The translations under genes and the position numbers were made by a program. A DNA stretch of 64,000 bases from CAXXOK01 sp963666755 (GTDB lineage: Bacteria; Bacillota; Clostridia; Christensenellales; Aristaeellaceae), in contig CAXXGW010000008.1 of assembly GCA_963666755.2 (NCBI GenBank), positions 259,767 to 323,766 on the forward strand, read 5' to 3'. Below are positions 62,078-64,000 of this stretch, piece after piece. The notes under the pieces were generated by a model. It was given only the letters and a program-made list of their open reading frames with translations, searched no databases and was not told where the DNA came from. Position 1 is the first letter of the stretch. Every line of letters starts with the position of its first letter.

Positions 62078-63021
62078 ATGACCGGCGCGGCAACCGCCAG
62101 GGCCTGCACGTAGGCACGGGTGGTCAGGCGGGCCAGCGCCACGATGGCGTTGACGTTGTCGCCGGTCGAGGCGTACAGCGCCGGACAGCCGGTGCGCGGC
62201 TTTTCCCCCGACATCGGCCCCACCTGATCCAGCACCGCCTGGGCGACTTCCAGACGCAAACCGTCGTCGTCCGCCGTCACCGTGAACATGGCGGCCAGGG
62301 CATCGGCGTATCCGGCGGCGGGCAGCTTGGCCAGGAACAGATCCTCGCCCTTGCCCAGCGGCCCTTCCAGCGCCAGCAGCAGGTCCAGATGGCAGCGGGC
62401 GATGGTCAGCAGCAGCGGCCCCGCCCGCTCCATGCCCGCATCCAACTCGGCGGCAGTCACCGGGCGGCCCAGGGCGCGGCGGCCCAGGATGGTCAGCGCC
62501 GCCAAAGCCCGCAGCATGAAGAACAGCGCGGTGTTGACCCCGGCCATCAGGTGGCCGCCAGGGTTGAAATGGGTCGCCGCCTCGGCGGTGTGGCCGTGAT
62601 ACAGGCCCAGCGCCCGGCCGTAGCGCTCCATCAGCGGATCGCCCTGCGGCACCGCCGCCAGGGCCTGACGCACCGCCCGCTGCAGGGCGTTGCGCATGGA
62701 GACGTAGACATAGCCGCACATCTCGCCATGGGGATTGCCGCCGCCCAGCACGCCGGGCAATTCCGCCATGTCCACCACGCCGGTTTCGGTCACCAGCTTG
62801 CCGGGGAAGAGGCTCAGCAAATCCTGGGCGCAATCCAGGGCGCCGGGGATGAACAGCAGCGCCAAAGCGTTCTTTTCCACCTTCAGCCCGGCGGCATCGC
62901 CGATTTCAGCGGGCGACGGCGCCGTTCCTTCACGCAATTGCCGGGCAAGGCGAGTGATGTCGGCCTTGGGAAACGTGCAGGCGCGCATCAGGCGGCTGAG
63001 GGCATCAATGGAATCGGTCAT
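62050..63021 (-). CDS. Hypothetical protein, function unknown
   Basis: A 323-residue protein, mostly helical, with no signal peptide and no catalytic motif that I recognise. Notable segments: LGGGNPHGEMCGYVYVSMRN (near residue 92), HGHTAEAATHFNPGGHLMAGVNTALFFM in parts (near 140-165), and KPRTGCPALYASTGDNVNAIVALARLT in parts near the C-terminus. The clustered His and Cys residues could bind a metal or cofactor, but this is speculation. Start at ATG 63021; ATG 63033 is an alternative. Convergent with the small membrane protein gene and divergent from the DUF2946-TonB pair. Confidence 0.75.
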   Translation of the reverse strand: MTDSIDALSRLMRACTFPKADITRLARQLREGTAPSPAEIGDAAGLKVEKNALALLFIPGALDCAQDLLSLFPGKLVTETGVVDMAELPGVLGGGNPHGEMCGYVYVSMRNALQRAVRQALAAVPQGDPLMERYGRALGLYHGHTAEAATHFNPGGHLMAGVNTALFFMLRALAALTILGRRALGRPVTAAELDAGMERAGPLLLTIARCHLDLLLALEGPLGKGEDLFLAKLPAAGYADALAAMFTVTADDDGLRLEVAQAVLDQVGPMSGEKPRTGCPALYASTGDNVNAIVALARLTTRAYVQALAVAAPVIQPTLMEPA

Positions 63022-63099
63022 GGCGGCACCCATACGGAAGGGGGTGCAGGATACGGTGAAATCCCTACCGATCCGTTAGCCTTGATCAAGGTCCTGTTC

Positions 63100-63129
63100 T
63101 TGTCCTGACCCGGGCGATACACCTAGAAT
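63100..63129 (+). promoter_or_regulatory. Candidate promoter of DUF2946-tonB
   Basis: TTGTCC (63100-63105) and TAGAAT (63124-63129) are separated by 18 bases and lie about 30 bases upstream of the DUF2946 start. A CCTTGATCAAGG palindrome is present just upstream at 63080-63091. Confidence 0.4.
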
Positions 63130-63157
63130 ACAGGCACCAATAGATCAGAAAAGACGC

Positions 63158-63541
63158 ATGTATTCATCCGCGCGCCCCCTGCTCCGCACCTTGCGCGGCC
63201 GCCTTTGGCGGCTGGCGGTGCTGTGCCTGTGGACCGTGGTCTTTTCCGCGACCTTGACCAGCCAGCAAGCCTCGGCTGCGCCCTGGGCCGAGGAATTGCG
63301 GGCCAGCCTATGCCATTCCGGCAGCGGCGACGGACCGTCCGACACCGAGGCCGCCGCCCCCCATTGCCCGCTGTGCCACATCGCCGCCGCCACAGTGCTG
63401 GCGGCGCCCGGCTGGGTGCAGATCGCCCTGTTGGTTCCAGTGGCCGAGGACGGCACGCTGACGGCCGCGCCCTCGGCGCCGCCCGGTTCCGCGCCCCCCG
63501 CCGCGCCGCCGCAACCGCGCGGCCCACCCGCTTCCGTATGA
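63158..63541 (+). CDS. DUF2946 family exported protein
   Basis: A 127-residue protein with a long signal/anchor (RLAVLCLWTVVFSATL), then the DUF2946 signature HCPLCHIA (a CxxC-type metal or redox motif, residues near 69-76), and a Pro/Ala-rich C-terminal tail. The family is often found next to TonB and metal transport genes. It precedes a tonB-like gene by 65 bases, consistent with copper or iron uptake (inference). Confidence 0.85.
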   Translation: MYSSARPLLRTLRGRLWRLAVLCLWTVVFSATLTSQQASAAPWAEELRASLCHSGSGDGPSDTEAAAPHCPLCHIAAATVLAAPGWVQIALLVPVAEDGTLTAAPSAPPGSAPPAAPPQPRGPPASV

Positions 63542-63606
63542 TGTGAAACCCGGCGGCCCCCGTGATGGTGCGCCGCCCTGTTCTGTCATCACGGACGGAT
63601 TTTGTC

Positions 63607-64000
63607 ATGAACACCTTGCCCCTGCCGCTGTCGGCCTCTGGCGATCATTGGCGCGGCCCGACCCTGGCGGCGGTGCTGCATGCGGTCGTGGCGGCGGCGT
63701 TGCTGGCCTGGCCCGCACCGCCGCCCGGCATCGACACCGCCCCGGTGATCGAGCTGGTACTGGCCCCGGCGCCGGAACCGGCCCCTTTGCCCGCGCCGCA
63801 GCCGCAAGCCACCCCGGCGCCCACACCGCCCCTGCCCACACCGGCCCCGGCCCCGGCGGCGGCCAAAGCCAATCCGGCGCCACGCCCCCGTCCGGCACCG
63901 CAAACACCGCAACCGGCGGCGATCACTGCGCCCAGCGCCGCCGAAAGCGCGGCAATCAGCGACAACGCCACCCCCGCCGCCGCCACCCAGACCAGTGATG
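63607..64000 (+). CDS. tonB: TonB-like energy transducer (partial, 3' end cut by window)
   Basis: The first 131 codons of a TonB-type protein: short cytoplasmic start, one membrane segment with a conserved histidine (AAVLHAVVAAALLAW, residues 20-35), then a long Pro/Ala-rich periplasmic spacer (PAPEPAPLPAPQPQATPAP and similar). The C-terminal receptor-contact domain lies beyond the window, so TonB rather than TolA or another Pro-rich protein is inferred from the N-terminal layout and the DUF2946 neighbour. Confidence 0.8.
   Translation, partial: MNTLPLPLSASGDHWRGPTLAAVLHAVVAAALLAWPAPPPGIDTAPVIELVLAPAPEPAPLPAPQPQATPAPTPPLPTPAPAPAAAKANPAPRPRPAPQTPQPAAITAPSAAESAAISDNATPAAATQTSD

Noticed and set aside
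63080..63091. CCTTGATCAAGG as an FNR/Anr site
   Set aside because: It is a perfect palindrome but lacks the four-base spacer of TTGAT-N4-ATCAA, so it is not a standard FNR box.

Overview
This is a 64 kb, high-GC stretch of chromosome from an alphaproteobacterium. The best guess is the Rhodospirillales, close to Magnetospirillum. That placement rests on the overall style: many chemotaxis transducers and hybrid sensory proteins, ThyX in place of ThyA, DUF2336, and a CoQ10/RatA START protein. There is no rRNA or other marker gene to settle it. I see no tRNA, rRNA, CRISPR array, insertion sequence or prophage. Coding density is high and most genes sit in short operons with stop/start overlaps.

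Layout from left to right: (1) 1-3760, minus: a heterotetrameric sarcosine oxidase operon soxB-soxD-soxA, with soxA cut by the window edge. (2) 4046-4558: a small secreted protein. (3) 4587-12183, minus: a tetR - MFS/PlsC/acyl-ACP ligase fusion - acid-ceramidase-like amidase - DUF2339 operon behind a perfect TetR-type palindrome, which looks like a lipid salvage cassette. (4) 12376-19319: bacterial alpha-2-macroglobulin plus penicillin-binding protein 1C. (5) 19329-22289, minus: DUF2336 protein and a PAS/GGDEF diguanylate cyclase. (6) 22456-26343: HAD nucleotidase, dapD, dapE, a membrane protein and a GNAT enzyme. (7) 26350-30178, minus: a globin-coupled soluble chemoreceptor, then truA-fmt-def. 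(8) 30377-32997: a DUF4139 protein and rmuC, divergent. (9) 33119-40086: two large sensor kinases, a cysteine-rich DUF326 protein, two receiver proteins and a secreted Cache protein. (10) 40158-43302: thyX, RatA-like, cNMP-binding, DUF2786 and CAT-like genes. (11) 43407-47732: a malyl-CoA lyase of Chloroflexus type, a NUDIX enzyme and methylmalonyl-CoA mutase, with inverted repeats in both promoter regions. (12) 47794-52185, minus: a YfiR-like protein - TonB-dependent receptor - chemoreceptor operon. (13) 52697-56838: a Tat/lipoprotein alpha/beta hydrolase, a second secreted Cache protein, a chemoreceptor and a LysR regulator. (14) 57233-61537: a five-gene Dlt-like envelope acylation operon. 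(15) 61633-64000: FmdB zinc ribbon, small membrane protein, an unrecognised protein, DUF2946 and the start of a TonB gene.

The most interesting part is the operon at 57233-61537. It encodes an SGNH/DltD-like membrane-anchored protein, a 39-residue single-pass microprotein ending in FxYxxF (the DltX signature), an MBOAT acyltransferase (DltB-like), an AMP-forming ligase (DltA-like) and an acyl carrier protein (DltC-like). It ends in a clear intrinsic terminator. In Gram-positive bacteria this five-part set moves D-alanine from the cytoplasm onto teichoic acids. A complete set in a Gram-negative with no teichoic acid implies acylation of another envelope polymer with an unknown group. The DltD-like member has lost the usual nucleophile serine. 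Secondary points of interest are the lipid-salvage cassette, the YfiR/TonB-receptor/chemoreceptor operon, and secreted Cache proteins encoded beside signal transducers.
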